A stretch of DNA of 64,000 nucleotides from Thiohalocapsa sp. (lineage in GTDB: Bacteria > Pseudomonadota > Gammaproteobacteria > Chromatiales > Chromatiaceae), in NCBI GenBank assembly GCA_021736785.1, contig JAIPFF010000025.1:1-64000 (forward strand). Direction: 5' to 3'. Position numbers and translations under genes: made by a program. Below, in pieces: positions 41,374 to 51,490 of this stretch; position 1 is the stretch's first letter; every line of letters starts with the position of its first letter. The notes under the pieces were generated by a model, which did no database searches, was not told the origin of the DNA, and saw only the letters and a list, made by a program, of their open reading frames with translations.

Positions 41374-41751
41374 ATGGCCGTCATCGAGCTGACAAGCGAG
41401 AATTTCGAATCGACCATCTCGGACAACGGCTTCGTGATCGTCGATTTTTGGGCCCCTTGGTGCGGCCCTTGCCGGTCTTTTGCGCCGGTATTCGAGAAGG
41501 TCTCGGAAGACCATCCGGACATCGTGTTCGCCAAGGTGAACACTGAGGAGGAGCAGCAGATCGCGGCGCATTTTCAGATTCGCTCGATCCCGACGCTGAT
41601 GATCTTCCGCGACCAGATCATCATCTTCTCCCAGCCCGGCGCGCTGCCGGAGGGGTCGTTCCGCGAATTGGTGGGGAAGGCCGGCGAGCTAGACATGGAC
41701 AAGGTCCGCGCGGACATCGCCGCCGGCCAGCAAGGCGGGCAAAGCGCCTGA
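41374..41751 (+). CDS. Thioredoxin family protein
   Basis: VIVDFWAPWCGPCRSFAPVFEKV; IRSIPTLMIF. Confidence 0.95.
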   Translation: MAVIELTSENFESTISDNGFVIVDFWAPWCGPCRSFAPVFEKVSEDHPDIVFAKVNTEEEQQIAAHFQIRSIPTLMIFRDQIIIFSQPGALPEGSFRELVGKAGELDMDKVRADIAAGQQGGQSA

Positions 41752-41866
41752 CCGTATTCCCCGCAATGTCCTCGCGGGAACCGAATCCACCCGCGAGCGT
41801 CTGACTAGCTTCACCGTCTTCGGCCGCGGCCTTCAGTCCGCCCAGCGCGTTTCCGCTCTACATCCG

Positions 41867-42373
41867 ATGCGTTTATCGACTCCGCTTGACGAGCGTTTGG
41901 GGCTGACGGACTTTGCGCCGACGGTCGGCCGGCTCATGGCGCTGTGCGAGGAGAACTATCTCGCACTGAAGCGCTTGGCGCCGGACTTGGAGCGGATGCA
42001 CGGGCCCTACATCTCGCGCGCGGACAACGGCGCCGATCTGCTGCTGGAAGTGCGCGAGCAGGGACCCTACACCACCATCTTTCGGCTCACCCACCTGTTC
42101 GCCGGCCCCCTCGACAACGAAAGCCGGCGTCCGGAGCCGGACGCAGCGCTGCGCGCGTATCACGACGCGGCACAGGTCGAAGTGCTCGATTTGCGCCAGA
42201 CGGCGCTGCCCGTTTACAGTCACTATTCCTCCCCCGCGCTGCAGGCGAAGTGGAAGGCCAACCTGTTTCTGGCCAAGTGGCTGTCCTACTGCCTGCTGCA
42301 AGCTCACGGCTTTCCGCCGGTGGACTCTCCTCGTCCGCCGCGGCGAGAGCGCGAACTGCTCTCCACTCCCTGA
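41867..42373 (+). CDS. DUF1249 family protein
   Basis: LMALCEENYLALKRLAPDL; LTHLF; ARAYHDAAQVEVLDL-like segment; KWKANLFLAKWLSYCL. Confidence 0.8.
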   Translation: MRLSTPLDERLGLTDFAPTVGRLMALCEENYLALKRLAPDLERMHGPYISRADNGADLLLEVREQGPYTTIFRLTHLFAGPLDNESRRPEPDAALRAYHDAAQVEVLDLRQTALPVYSHYSSPALQAKWKANLFLAKWLSYCLLQAHGFPPVDSPRPPRRERELLSTP

Positions 42374-42424
42374 CCTGACCTGACCCGGACCCGGACCCGA
42401 CCCGGACCCGGCCTGGATCCGGCC
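42371..42424. repeat. Low-complexity degenerate tandem repeat (TGACC / GGACCC units)
   Basis: tgacctgacctgacccggacccggacccgacccggacccgg. Confidence 0.8.
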
Positions 42425-42696
42425 TCTGATCCCCCCGACCGTTTCCGGTCGGCTCAGCCTCGTTCGTTCATCTTCGGGCGATGTTCCCGCCGCGGCCGCC
42501 CGGGCGCGCCCGTGGGGTGGCCTCTCGTTGTCTTCCCGCCCGCTCTGCGATCGTGCTCAGCATGCGCCCCGATCCTCGGTTTCGTGGCGCCCGATGCGTC
42601 TCGGCGGAAAAATTGTTGACGAATTTTCTTGACAATCGATAATCTAAAACCAAGTAGGGCACTGGGAAAAGGCCGAGGCAACCAAGGCGTACCACC

Positions 42697-43161
42697 ATGA
42701 GACTTTCTACCAAAGGCAGATATGCGGTGACCGCGATGCTGGATCTGGCCCTGCACTCGGGCAAAGGTCCGGTGACATTGGCCGACATCTCAGTCAATCA
42801 GGGCATCTCCTTGTCGTACCTGGAGCAATTGTTCGCGTCACTGCGCGGCAAGCAACTGGTGCGTGGAATCCGCGGGCCGGGCGGCGGCTACTATTTGGGC
42901 AAGCCGGCGGAGGACATCTCCATCGCCGACATCATTTGCGCGGTCGACGAGTGGGTGGAGTTCACCCGCTGCGGCGGACGCGAGAACTGCCGGGACGGAC
43001 AGCGCTGCCTGACCCACTCGTTATGGGATCAGCTCAGCGACGAGATCTTCACGTTTCTGAGCGAGATCTCTCTGGCCGACCTCGTCGAGCGCGGCAAGCG
43101 CGACATTCCCCAAGTCGACCCGAAGCAGATCACCGCCGGGCGCAAGCAGCGGGCCGCCTGA
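42697..43161 (+). CDS. iscR: Rrf2-family Fe-S cluster regulator IscR
   Basis: [57 protein letters not shown] cluster ligands. Confidence 0.93.
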   Translation: MRLSTKGRYAVTAMLDLALHSGKGPVTLADISVNQGISLSYLEQLFASLRGKQLVRGIRGPGGGYYLGKPAEDISIADIICAVDEWVEFTRCGGRENCRDGQRCLTHSLWDQLSDEIFTFLSEISLADLVERGKRDIPQVDPKQITAGRKQRAA

Positions 43162-43253
43162 GGCCGCTCGTCTCCGCCCGGAACAGCCGTCGCGGATCCC
43201 GATCGGCGTCGCACGCTCGATCGGCCTTCACCGGTCCGCGCGCGATGTCTCCC

Positions 43254-43285
43254 GGCGCCCTCGGATGCAAACGAGGGCGCCTTTT
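43254..43285 (+). terminator. Rho-independent terminator downstream of iscR
   Basis: GGCGCCCTCG-gatgcaaa-CGAGGGCGCC followed by TTTT: perfect 10-bp stem, 8-nt loop. Confidence 0.85.
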
Positions 43286-43518
43286 ATGACGGGCGAAACG
43301 CGTGTCACGCGCCGGGCTATTTCAGCGGCGATTCGCGCCGATACGCCTATCCTTGTCGCCCGCCTGCCTGTCGACCCGCCCCTGTTCTTGGGAGCGAGTA
43401 GAGCAGCCACCGACTAGGATTCGGACGGGATAGGAGTCGATCCCGAAGCTGCGGGTCGGCTCACCCTCGAGTCCGGGCCTGTAGCCGCATTAGCTTCGCT
43501 GGTCCAAGCCGCCTCGAC

Positions 43519-45648
43519 TCAGCTCGCTCGCTCATCTCTTGGGTGACTTTCCGGCGTGCCGCGCGTGTGCGCCTGTCTCTGTTCGCTTTTGTCCTCTGCG
43601 GTCGCTGCGGCTACGTCGGGCGACCTCACGGCGCCATCCGTCTCCTGCGTCTTTTCCGTAGCGCTCGACGCCACTAACGGCATCCCTTGCGTCGACTCCA
43701 GCGGCAGTGTCACGCGCACCGTCGTGCCGATTGTCGCGGCCGACTCGATGTCGACCGCGCCGCCGTGCAGACCGACCAGGCGCTGCACGATCGCGAGTCC
43801 CAGGCCCGTGCCGCCTTGTTTGGTGCTGACGAAAGGCTGGAATACCCGCGCCAGCAGCGCAGCGGACATCACCGCGCCGCCGTTGTGGATGGCAACCGTC
43901 GCCGACTGCATGCCGCCGGTCTCAAGGCGGATCCGCACGGTGCCGCCGGCCTCGGCCGCCTCGCAAGCGTTTCTCACCAGGTTGGTCATGACCTGCAGCA
44001 GCCGGTCCCGGTCGCCGAGGATCGGCCGGTCTGCCTCCGGCGCGTCGATGCTGACGCATTTATCGGCGCAGCAGGACTGACCTCGAACCAGCGAGACCGC
44101 GTCGGTGACGACCTCGGCCAGATCCAAACGTGCCAGATCGAGCTTCAGGGGCTTGGCGTACAGCAGCATGTCCTCGACCAGGCGCGCCATCCGTGCCGAC
44201 TCCGCCAGCGCAAGATCGAGACGCTTGCGTGCGCCCGGTTCCTGCTCCCGACGATCGAAGTAGTCCAGGGCCAGCGTCAGTGTGGCCAGCGGCGAGCGCA
44301 TCTCGTGCGCAATTCCCGAGGCAAGCTCGCCGATGGCGGCGAGCCGCCCGCGCTCGGCCAGGCGCACGGTGCGACCGAAGCTCTCGCTGATCAGTTGAGC
44401 GATGTTGCCGAGGAAATGCAGATGTGCGGAGTCATATTGGCGTGACGCCCGGGTAGCGAACGCGACCAGCGCGGGCACCGGCGACTGTGATGCCACGGGC
44501 AGGAAGATGACGTCGTTGAGGCCGCGGCGGACAATGTCGCGCAGGAACTCGTAGCGCGGAGTCGCGGCGGCGATCGCTGCCATATCCGCGATATGCATGG
44601 GCTCGCCGCGGGCGAGCGCCTCGTCGATCAGGGTCTCCTGTAATCGGAACAGCTGTTTGCAGCCATGTTCGCGGCGACCGTCCAGTGCGCTGGCCTCCAG
44701 CCGTACCGTCGCCGCGTCGGGGTTGACCAACACGACCCCGATCCAGTCGAAGCGCAGCAACTCGCGAAACTCGGCGCCGAGGAAGCCGACGACGTCGTCG
44801 AGATCCTTGCCCCGCTGCAGCCGCTCGATCAACTGGAACAGCAAGTTGAGCCGCCCGGAGAGCGCATTGAACCGCGCTGTCAGCTCCGCGATCTCGGTGC
44901 TTCCGGCAATCGGCAGCTCGTGTCCGAAGTCGCCCTCGGCTACACGCTGGAAGCCGGCAATGGTGCGCTGCATGGGCTTCAGCGTCAGAAAGTGCAGGAC
45001 CGCGAGTATCGCCAACGCCAGGGCCACGGTGCCGGCGATCAGCGCCAGGGCAATCACCTCGATGCGCTCGTGCTCCTCCTGCGCCCTGGCGCGCAGCGTT
45101 TGCGTCAATGCGCTGCTGGCCTGTTGCAGCGGCGCATACTGGGCGATGTTGTATTCCGCCGCCCATTCCAGGCGCGGCTCGTCCGGGTCATCGCCCAGTG
45201 CGTCGAGCAAGCCGCGGCGGTGGGTGCTCCAGCGCTCCTCCATCTGCAGAATGGCTTCACGCAACTCGGGGGTCGAGTCGGGTTTCATCCATCCTGCGGG
45301 CCCGCCGATGGCCTCGCTCAGATCGCCCTCCATGAAGCCGGCGACGACCCCGTCGAACAGCGCGATCTGAGACGAGAGATCCCGGTAGTAGAGACGAACG
45401 TCGCGATAGTAGGTAGGGTAGTCGCGCGGTGCGTTCGCTTTATAGTTCATCGCCTGCATGTGCATCTGCGAGGCGGTCAACTCGAGACGGGCGGCGATGT
45501 CGACGACCGCGTCATGATCGATTTGACGCTCGAAAGCCGCCAGCGCATAGAGGCTTGCCGCGGCAAACACGACGATCAGCGCGGCGAAGGCGAGGGCGAC
45601 TTGAAAGCGCAGACTGGTGAGGAAAGGTTTGAGCATGACGGAGGTCAA
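43519..45648 (-). CDS. Membrane sensor histidine kinase (periplasmic sensor, HAMP, GAF-like, HisKA, HATPase)
   Basis: Two TM segments; HAMP (RTIAGFQRVAEGDFGHELPIAGSTEIAELTARFN); H-box ASGIAHEMRSPLATL; N-box NLVRNACEAAE; G-box GGTGLGLAIVQRLVGLHGG. Confidence 0.92.
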   Translation of the reverse strand: MTSVMLKPFLTSLRFQVALAFAALIVVFAAASLYALAAFERQIDHDAVVDIAARLELTASQMHMQAMNYKANAPRDYPTYYRDVRLYYRDLSSQIALFDGVVAGFMEGDLSEAIGGPAGWMKPDSTPELREAILQMEERWSTHRRGLLDALGDDPDEPRLEWAAEYNIAQYAPLQQASSALTQTLRARAQEEHERIEVIALALIAGTVALALAILAVLHFLTLKPMQRTIAGFQRVAEGDFGHELPIAGSTEIAELTARFNALSGRLNLLFQLIERLQRGKDLDDVVGFLGAEFRELLRFDWIGVVLVNPDAATVRLEASALDGRREHGCKQLFRLQETLIDEALARGEPMHIADMAAIAAATPRYEFLRDIVRRGLNDVIFLPVASQSPVPALVAFATRASRQYDSAHLHFLGNIAQLISESFGRTVRLAERGRLAAIGELASGIAHEMRSPLATLTLALDYFDRREQEPGARKRLDLALAESARMARLVEDMLLYAKPLKLDLARLDLAEVVTDAVSLVRGQSCCADKCVSIDAPEADRPILGDRDRLLQVMTNLVRNACEAAEAGGTVRIRLETGGMQSATVAIHNGGAVMSAALLARVFQPFVSTKQGGTGLGLAIVQRLVGLHGGAVDIESAATIGTTVRVTLPLESTQGMPLVASSATEKTQETDGAVRSPDVAAATAEDKSEQRQAHTRGTPESHPRDERAS

Positions 45649-45864
45649 GGTTTAGGCGGGCATGTGAAGCAATCTCGGCAATAATGCTATTCTTGTGTGT
45701 CCGCGTTTCGAAAAGACGAGAGACGGCAACGACTAACAGCCCGGCCACCGGGCGCGTAACGCCGCACCGAGGTCGTGCCGGATGCCCGCTTCGAGCGCCG
45801 TTCCCGAAGCAGACTTTTCGCCAACTTTGCGCCGACGCCGCGCAACGCCGGAAACCAACAGCCC

Positions 45865-46791
45865 ATGCCCGCCGAAACCGACGCTTTGGACAAGATACAG
45901 GACCTGGTGCGCTGGGGGGCGAGCCGCTTCGGCGCGGCCGGACTGCATTTCGGCCACGGCACGGACAACGCCCTCGACGAGGCGGCTTGGCTGGTGGCGC
46001 ACGCGCTGCATCTGCCGATCGACCGGCTCGATGCGCTCGGCCAATGCCGGCTGACGCCCGTCGAGCAGGCCGAGGTGCTTGCGCTGCTGGGGAGGCGCAT
46101 CGACGAGCGCAAGCCGGCCGCCTACCTGACCGGTCGCACCTGGTTTGCCGGTCTCGAGATGGCGGTGGACGAAAACGTCATGATTCCGCGCTCGCCGATC
46201 GCCGAGCTGATCGCCGACGGTTTCGCACCCTGGGCCGATCCCGACGCCATCGACCGGGTGCTGGACCTGTGCACCGGCAGCGGCTGTATCGGGCTCGCCG
46301 TGGCGGCGCATCTGCCCGCCGCCGACGTGGATCTGGCCGATATCTCCCCGGCCGCGCTGCGCATGGCGGCACGCAACCGGACTCTGCACGGTCTCGAGGA
46401 TCGCGTCCGGCTGATCGAGTCGGACCTGTTCGCGGCCATCGGCGAGCAACCTTACGATGTCATCGTCTCGAACCCCCCGTACGTCGGCGCCGACGAGTTG
46501 GAGGCGCTGCCGGACGAGTATCGACACGAGCCGACGCTCGCCTTCGCCGCCGGCGAGACCGGGCTCGACTTGGTGCTGCGCATTCTGCGCGACGCGCCCG
46601 ACTATCTGTCCGACGACGGTATCCTGGTGGTCGAGGTCGGCAACACCAGGGCCGCGCTGCAGGAGCGCTTTCCCCGCCTGCCGTTCACATGGCTCGATTT
46701 CACGCACGGCGGCGACGGTGTCTTCTTGCTGCGGCGCGAGCAATTGGCCGATTATCATCCCGAGTTTTCGGAGGCATTGACAGACCTATGA
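45865..46791 (+). CDS. prmB: 50S ribosomal protein L3 N(5)-glutamine methyltransferase PrmB
   Basis: PAAYLTGRTWFAGLEMAVDENVMIPRSPIAELI; VLDLCTGSGCIGLAVA; VIVSNPPYVGADEL. Confidence 0.93.
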   Translation: MPAETDALDKIQDLVRWGASRFGAAGLHFGHGTDNALDEAAWLVAHALHLPIDRLDALGQCRLTPVEQAEVLALLGRRIDERKPAAYLTGRTWFAGLEMAVDENVMIPRSPIAELIADGFAPWADPDAIDRVLDLCTGSGCIGLAVAAHLPAADVDLADISPAALRMAARNRTLHGLEDRVRLIESDLFAAIGEQPYDVIVSNPPYVGADELEALPDEYRHEPTLAFAAGETGLDLVLRILRDAPDYLSDDGILVVEVGNTRAALQERFPRLPFTWLDFTHGGDGVFLLRREQLADYHPEFSEALTDL

Positions 46792-47111
46792 GCGTGCGGC
46801 GCGCGAACAGCGTGGACGAGTACGCAGACTGGGTCCGCCAGGCCGCCTTCGAGGTGGACGACTTGCGCGCGTGCTTCGAGCGCGAGTCGGAGGATCTGTC
46901 CCGTTTCCCGGTCTTTCTGGACCCATTGCAGCAGGGCATCAAGACGCTGTACGCCGCCATGCGCGAAGGTCGCTACAGCTTCGGCCACGAAGACCTGCCG
47001 TTCATGGAGCTCGTCGAGCGGTTTTCCGACGAGATTCCGTTCCACACCCTTTTGAACCAGATCAACGAGACCCATCGCCGGGGCCTCGAGGTAGATGAAG
47101 ACGATGCTTGA
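46788..47111 (+). CDS. Conserved hypothetical protein (107 aa)
   Basis: ATG overlaps the prmB stop (ATGA). Translation MSVRRANSVDEYADWVRQAAFEVDDLRACFERE... has normal composition. It precedes hemN. Confidence 0.65.
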   Translation: MSVRRANSVDEYADWVRQAAFEVDDLRACFERESEDLSRFPVFLDPLQQGIKTLYAAMREGRYSFGHEDLPFMELVERFSDEIPFHTLLNQINETHRRGLEVDEDDA

Positions 47112-48561
47112 CGAAACCCGACGCGACGACGCCACTCATTCAGATCACGATGCGGATCAGGTTGCAGACCAGGCTGCCGACCAGCGCACCGTCTTCGATC
47201 TCGATCTGATCAAACGCTACGACCAGAGCGGTCCGCGCTACACGTCCTACCCGACCGCCGTCGAGTTCGATCCCGCCTTCGACGCCGAACGCTACAGCGA
47301 GATCAGCCGGGGCAGCAACGCGAGCGGCCGGCCGCTGTCGCTGTACTTCCACATTCCGTTCTGCGATACGGTCTGCTTCTATTGCGCCTGCAACAAGATC
47401 GCGACCAAAGACCGCAGTCTCGCGCAACCGTACCTGGAGCGGGTGTACCGGGAAATGGCCATGCAGTCGGAGCTCTTCGACAGCGACCGCGTCGTCGAGC
47501 AACTGCACTGGGGCGGCGGCACGCCGACTTTCATCAGCCAGGAGCAGATGCGCGAGCTGATGGCACAGACGCGCAAGTACTTTAAGTTGGCCGACGACGA
47601 GCACGGCGAGTTCTCCATCGAGATCGATCCCCGCGAGGCCCGCGGCGACACCGTGAAGCTGCTGCGCGAAATCGGCTTCAACCGCATGAGCCTTGGTGTG
47701 CAGGATTTCGATGCGCAGGTGCAGAAGGCGGTCAACCGCATCCAGACCGAGGCAGAGACCATGGAGGTCTTGCAGGCGGCGCGCGACGAAGGCTTCCGTT
47801 CCATCAGCGTCGATCTGATCTACGGTCTCCCGAATCAAAGCCTGAACGGCTTCATGGCGACCCTCGATCGCATCATCGACGCCGCGCCCGACCGCGTTTC
47901 GGTGTTCAACTACGCCCACTTGCCGACCCGCTTCAAGCCCCAGCGCCGCATCAACGACGACGATCTGCCGCCGCCGGAGGTCAAGCTCGACATCCTCCAG
48001 GCCACCATCGAGCGGCTCACCGCTTCCGGCTGGCTGTATATCGGCATGGATCACTTCGCGCGCCCGGACGACGAGCTCGCCCTTGCCCAGCGCGACGGAA
48101 CGCTGTACCGCAATTTTCAAGGCTATTCGACACATGCCGAATGCGACCTGATCGGCCTCGGCGTCACCTCCATCGGCAAGGTGGCCAATACCTACGGCCA
48201 GAACCGCCGCGAGCTCGATGCTTACTACGAGGACATCGATGCCGGCCGGCTGCCCGTGTTTCGCGGCATCGAGCTGAACCGCGACGACGAGATCCGCCGA
48301 GACGTGATCACTCGGCTGATCTGCCATTTCAAGCTGGACTTCGCCGATGTGGAGCGGGCTTGGGAGATCGACTTCGACGACTACTTCGGCAAGAGCGTCG
48401 CCAAGCTCGACGGCATGGCGAAGGACGGGCTGCTCGAGGTGGACGGCTCCGGTATCCGCGTGCTGCCCAAGGGGCGCTTGCTGATCCGCAACATCTGTAT
48501 GGCCTTCGACGCGTACCTCGAAGCCAAGCAGGGGCCCGTGGGGTTCTCGAAGGTCATCTGA
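47095..48561 (+). CDS. hemN: Oxygen-independent coproporphyrinogen III oxidase HemN
   Basis: LSLYFHIPFCDTVCFYCACNKI radical SAM motif; WGGGTPTFIS; DLIYGLPNQS. Confidence 0.96.
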   Translation: MKTMLDETRRDDATHSDHDADQVADQAADQRTVFDLDLIKRYDQSGPRYTSYPTAVEFDPAFDAERYSEISRGSNASGRPLSLYFHIPFCDTVCFYCACNKIATKDRSLAQPYLERVYREMAMQSELFDSDRVVEQLHWGGGTPTFISQEQMRELMAQTRKYFKLADDEHGEFSIEIDPREARGDTVKLLREIGFNRMSLGVQDFDAQVQKAVNRIQTEAETMEVLQAARDEGFRSISVDLIYGLPNQSLNGFMATLDRIIDAAPDRVSVFNYAHLPTRFKPQRRINDDDLPPPEVKLDILQATIERLTASGWLYIGMDHFARPDDELALAQRDGTLYRNFQGYSTHAECDLIGLGVTSIGKVANTYGQNRRELDAYYEDIDAGRLPVFRGIELNRDDEIRRDVITRLICHFKLDFADVERAWEIDFDDYFGKSVAKLDGMAKDGLLEVDGSGIRVLPKGRLLIRNICMAFDAYLEAKQGPVGFSKVI

Positions 48562-48573
48562 GCCGCAGCGCCG

Positions 48574-50172
48574 ATGGTTCTGCGCGCCGGCTCCACACGC
48601 GACGCTTTCGCTCGGACGGGCGGCTTGCCGGCATTGCTGCGCCGCGCGGCCGCCGCGGCGCCCGAAGCCCCCGCCGTGCTCGGCGCCGACACCGAGTGGA
48701 CCTACCGGGCGCTTGACCGGGCCACCGACAGCGTCGCCGCATCGCTGATCGGGCAGGGTATCCGCGACGGTGAGCACGTCGCGCTCTATTGTCCCAACGG
48801 CATCGATTTCGTCATCGCCTATGTCGGCATCCTCAAGGCCGGCGCCGTCGCGGTGCCGATCAACCTGCTGCTGAATCCGCGCGAGGTCGCCTTCATCTTG
48901 GGCGACGCGCAGGCGCGCGCGTTGTTCTTTCATGCCGCGATGGCAGACAACGCCGCCGCCGCCCTCGCGGAGGTCCACCAACCGGTGCTGCGTGTCGGTA
49001 TCGGCTGCGCCCCGAACGCACCCGTCGACGCGACACTCGCGGCGATGATCGAAGCCGACCTTGCGGCCCCGGATCGGCCCATCGATCCGGCACAGCCGGC
49101 CGTGATTCTGTACACCTCGGGTACGACCGGATACCCGAAAGGTGCCGTGCTGACCCATGACAATCTGGCCAGCAATGCACTGTCCGTGGCCGGGGTGCTC
49201 GGTCTAGAGGCCGGCGTCGATCGAATCCTTGTCGTGCTGCCGATGTTCCATGCCTTCGCCGGCACCGTCGGCATCCTGACCCCGCTGCTGTGCGGGGCCG
49301 CATTGATCGCGGTGCCGCGCTTCGATCCGCAACTGATCACCGATGCCGTGGCAGCGCACGGCGCGACGGTGTTTCTCGGCGTGCCCAGCTTGTACGCGGT
49401 CCTGCTGCGACTCGACGACGCCGAGGTGGCGCGTTGGCGAAGCGTGCGGCTTTGCGTCAGCGGCGGTGCGGCGATGCCCTTGGCGCTGATGCGGTCCTTC
49501 GAGCAGCGCTTCGCGATCCCGATCCTGGAGGGCGACGGTCCCACCGAGTGCGGCCCGGTCACCGCGGTCAACCCGCCGGAGGGTCCGCGCAAGCCCGGCT
49601 CCATCGGCCCGCCGATCCCCGGCGTTGAAATGCGAGTTGCAGACGGCGACGGTCACTGGCTCCCGGACGGCGAGCACGGCGAGGTTTGCGTGCGCGGGCC
49701 GTCCGTGATGCAGGGCTACTGGCGGCAGCCGGAGCAGACCGCGGCGAGCTTCCACGGCGACTGGTTTCGGACCGGAGATCTCGGCTGGCGCGACGAAGAC
49801 GGTTATTTCTATCTGGTCGATCGCATCAAGGATCTGATCATCAGCAATGGTATGAACCTGTATCCGCGGGTGATCGAAGAAGTCTTGGTACGCCATCCGG
49901 CGGTTGCCGAAGCCGCCGTCGTCGGCGAGCCGCACCGTCTGCACGGGGAAATTCCGGTCGCCCATGTGACGGCGGTTGCGGGTCAGATGGCGGATGCGGC
50001 CGCGCTGAAGGCCTGGTGCCGGGAGCACCTCGGTAGCCACGAGATCCCTCGGCGTATCGAGATCGTCGCCCAGTTGCCCAAAAACGCCGCCGGCAAGATC
50101 CTGAAGCGCGAACTGCGCCGGGCGGGGGAAGTGGAGCGGGGCATCGACGCCGACGTCGGGACACCGACATGA
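48574..50172 (+). CDS. AMP-dependent synthetase / long-chain fatty acyl-CoA ligase
   Basis: AVILYTSGTTGYPKGAVLTHDN; GDWFRTGDLGWRDEDGYFYLVDRIKDLIISNGMNLYP; PKNAAGKILKREL. Confidence 0.93.
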   Translation: MVLRAGSTRDAFARTGGLPALLRRAAAAAPEAPAVLGADTEWTYRALDRATDSVAASLIGQGIRDGEHVALYCPNGIDFVIAYVGILKAGAVAVPINLLLNPREVAFILGDAQARALFFHAAMADNAAAALAEVHQPVLRVGIGCAPNAPVDATLAAMIEADLAAPDRPIDPAQPAVILYTSGTTGYPKGAVLTHDNLASNALSVAGVLGLEAGVDRILVVLPMFHAFAGTVGILTPLLCGAALIAVPRFDPQLITDAVAAHGATVFLGVPSLYAVLLRLDDAEVARWRSVRLCVSGGAAMPLALMRSFEQRFAIPILEGDGPTECGPVTAVNPPEGPRKPGSIGPPIPGVEMRVADGDGHWLPDGEHGEVCVRGPSVMQGYWRQPEQTAASFHGDWFRTGDLGWRDEDGYFYLVDRIKDLIISNGMNLYPRVIEEVLVRHPAVAEAAVVGEPHRLHGEIPVAHVTAVAGQMADAAALKAWCREHLGSHEIPRRIEIVAQLPKNAAGKILKRELRRAGEVERGIDADVGTPT

Positions 50173-50293
50173 GCGCCCGGGAGAACCTCCGGCCGCTGCG
50201 GGGCGGCCGCCGGCGCCGCGCCGGCCTTCCGAAGCATGTTGCGGGGTCGGGCGGACGGGCCCGGAGCACCGGCACGGCGATGGCGGTGACGCC

Positions 50294-50761
50294 TTGACAC
50301 GGCACCCGCCGCTCATGCTCGGCTGGCGCGAGTGGGTGGGGCTGCCAAGCCTCGGGCTCCCGGCGATCAAGGCCAAGGTCGATACCGGTGCACGCACATC
50401 GGCGCTGCACGCGTTCGAAGTCGACGTAGAGCAGCGCTCGGGCATCGAGATCGCCCGCTTTGCCGTGCATCCGCTGCAGCAGCGCACGGATGTCGTGGTT
50501 CGCTGCGAGGCGCCGGTGGTGGAGCGGCGCGTCGTGACCGATTCCGGCGGCCACAAAGAGCTTCGACTCGTCATCCGCACGGAGGTGGAGGTGGCCGGTC
50601 GGTGCTGGCCTATCGAGCTGACGCTGACCGATCGCGACACGATGCGCTTTCGAATGCTGCTCGGGCGCACCGGACTGGCCGGCCGTGCCGGTGTCGACCC
50701 CCGGGCCTCCTACCTGAGCGGCAGACAGCCGGATCCGGAAGCCTTTTACCGCGCTCGATAA
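50294..50761 (+). CDS. Retropepsin-like putative ATP-dependent zinc protease (RimK-associated type)
   Basis: GWREWVGLPSLGLPAIKAKVDTGARTSALHA; RMLLGRTGLAGRAGVDPRASYLSGR. Confidence 0.85.
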   Translation: MTRHPPLMLGWREWVGLPSLGLPAIKAKVDTGARTSALHAFEVDVEQRSGIEIARFAVHPLQQRTDVVVRCEAPVVERRVVTDSGGHKELRLVIRTEVEVAGRCWPIELTLTDRDTMRFRMLLGRTGLAGRAGVDPRASYLSGRQPDPEAFYRAR

Positions 50762-50936
50762 CGGTCCATCCGCACGCCGTATTCGCACGCCCGCGCCGGC
50801 CCCGGCCCGATCAGCTTCGAGAAGGCTGCCTCGGGCATGCGGCGGCTGGCCGTAGCGGCATCGAGGGTATCCGGCTGCGCGATGACATAGAATCCGAAGA
50901 AAGGCTGCCTGCGGATGCGCAGCCGAGGAGTGATGG

Positions 50937-51317
50937 GTGGATGCGATACAGCCGGACGCTGCGGCCGCGGTGGTCGAAGCGTATTTCAATGCCTTGGTCG
51001 GGCACGACTACGAGCGCGCCGCGGCGCTGCTCGCAACAGACGGTTTTCGGTACGAGAGTCCGATCGCCAAATTTACCCGCATCGACGACTTCGTTCAGTA
51101 TATGAGCGGCCTCGGCGGCATCCTGCACGGGATCGAGCGCCGGCGCGTATTCGTCGACGGCGATGATGTCTGCCATTGGCTGGTGTTCGAGACTCAACTC
51201 TCGGAGCGCGTATCGACGCGCGCCGTGCAGTGGACGCGTGTGATCGGCGGCAGGATTGCCTTCATCGAGGTCCTTTTCGACCCCTACCGTTATCGGCTGC
51301 TGTTCGAGGTGGACTGA
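50937..51317 (+). CDS. SnoaL/NTF2-like nuclear transport factor 2 family protein
   Basis: VVEAYFNALVGHDYERAAALLATDGFRYESPIAKFTRIDDFVQYMSGL; C-terminal GGRIAFIEVLFDPYRYRLLFE. Confidence 0.7.
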   Translation: MDAIQPDAAAAVVEAYFNALVGHDYERAAALLATDGFRYESPIAKFTRIDDFVQYMSGLGGILHGIERRRVFVDGDDVCHWLVFETQLSERVSTRAVQWTRVIGGRIAFIEVLFDPYRYRLLFEVD

Positions 51318-51490
51318 AGGCGATCGGCCGTTTGCGGGGCGGTCACCGGCGATGGGACTATGGCCCGCGGCGCGACAGGGCGGTCTACGCGTCCATGCGA
51401 TGACCCGGCGGGATCGCCGCAAGCGCTCGCGATGCAGCGGTGCGCTCCGGTCTCTCGCCGCCGGGCCATCGTCGGCCGCGGGCGCCGACC

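Noticed and set aside
43380-43520. Possible structured RNA downstream of iscR
   Set aside because: Looked for tRNA/small RNA signatures; no cloverleaf or convincing structure could be assigned by eye.
45684-46787. N-terminal part of ORF 45684..47111 (overlapping prmB)
   Set aside because: Arg-rich out-of-frame extension over prmB; only the segment from ATG 46788 is credible.
47140-49158. 672-aa minus-strand ORF antisense to hemN
   Set aside because: Shadow ORF; hemN on the plus strand has unmistakable motifs.
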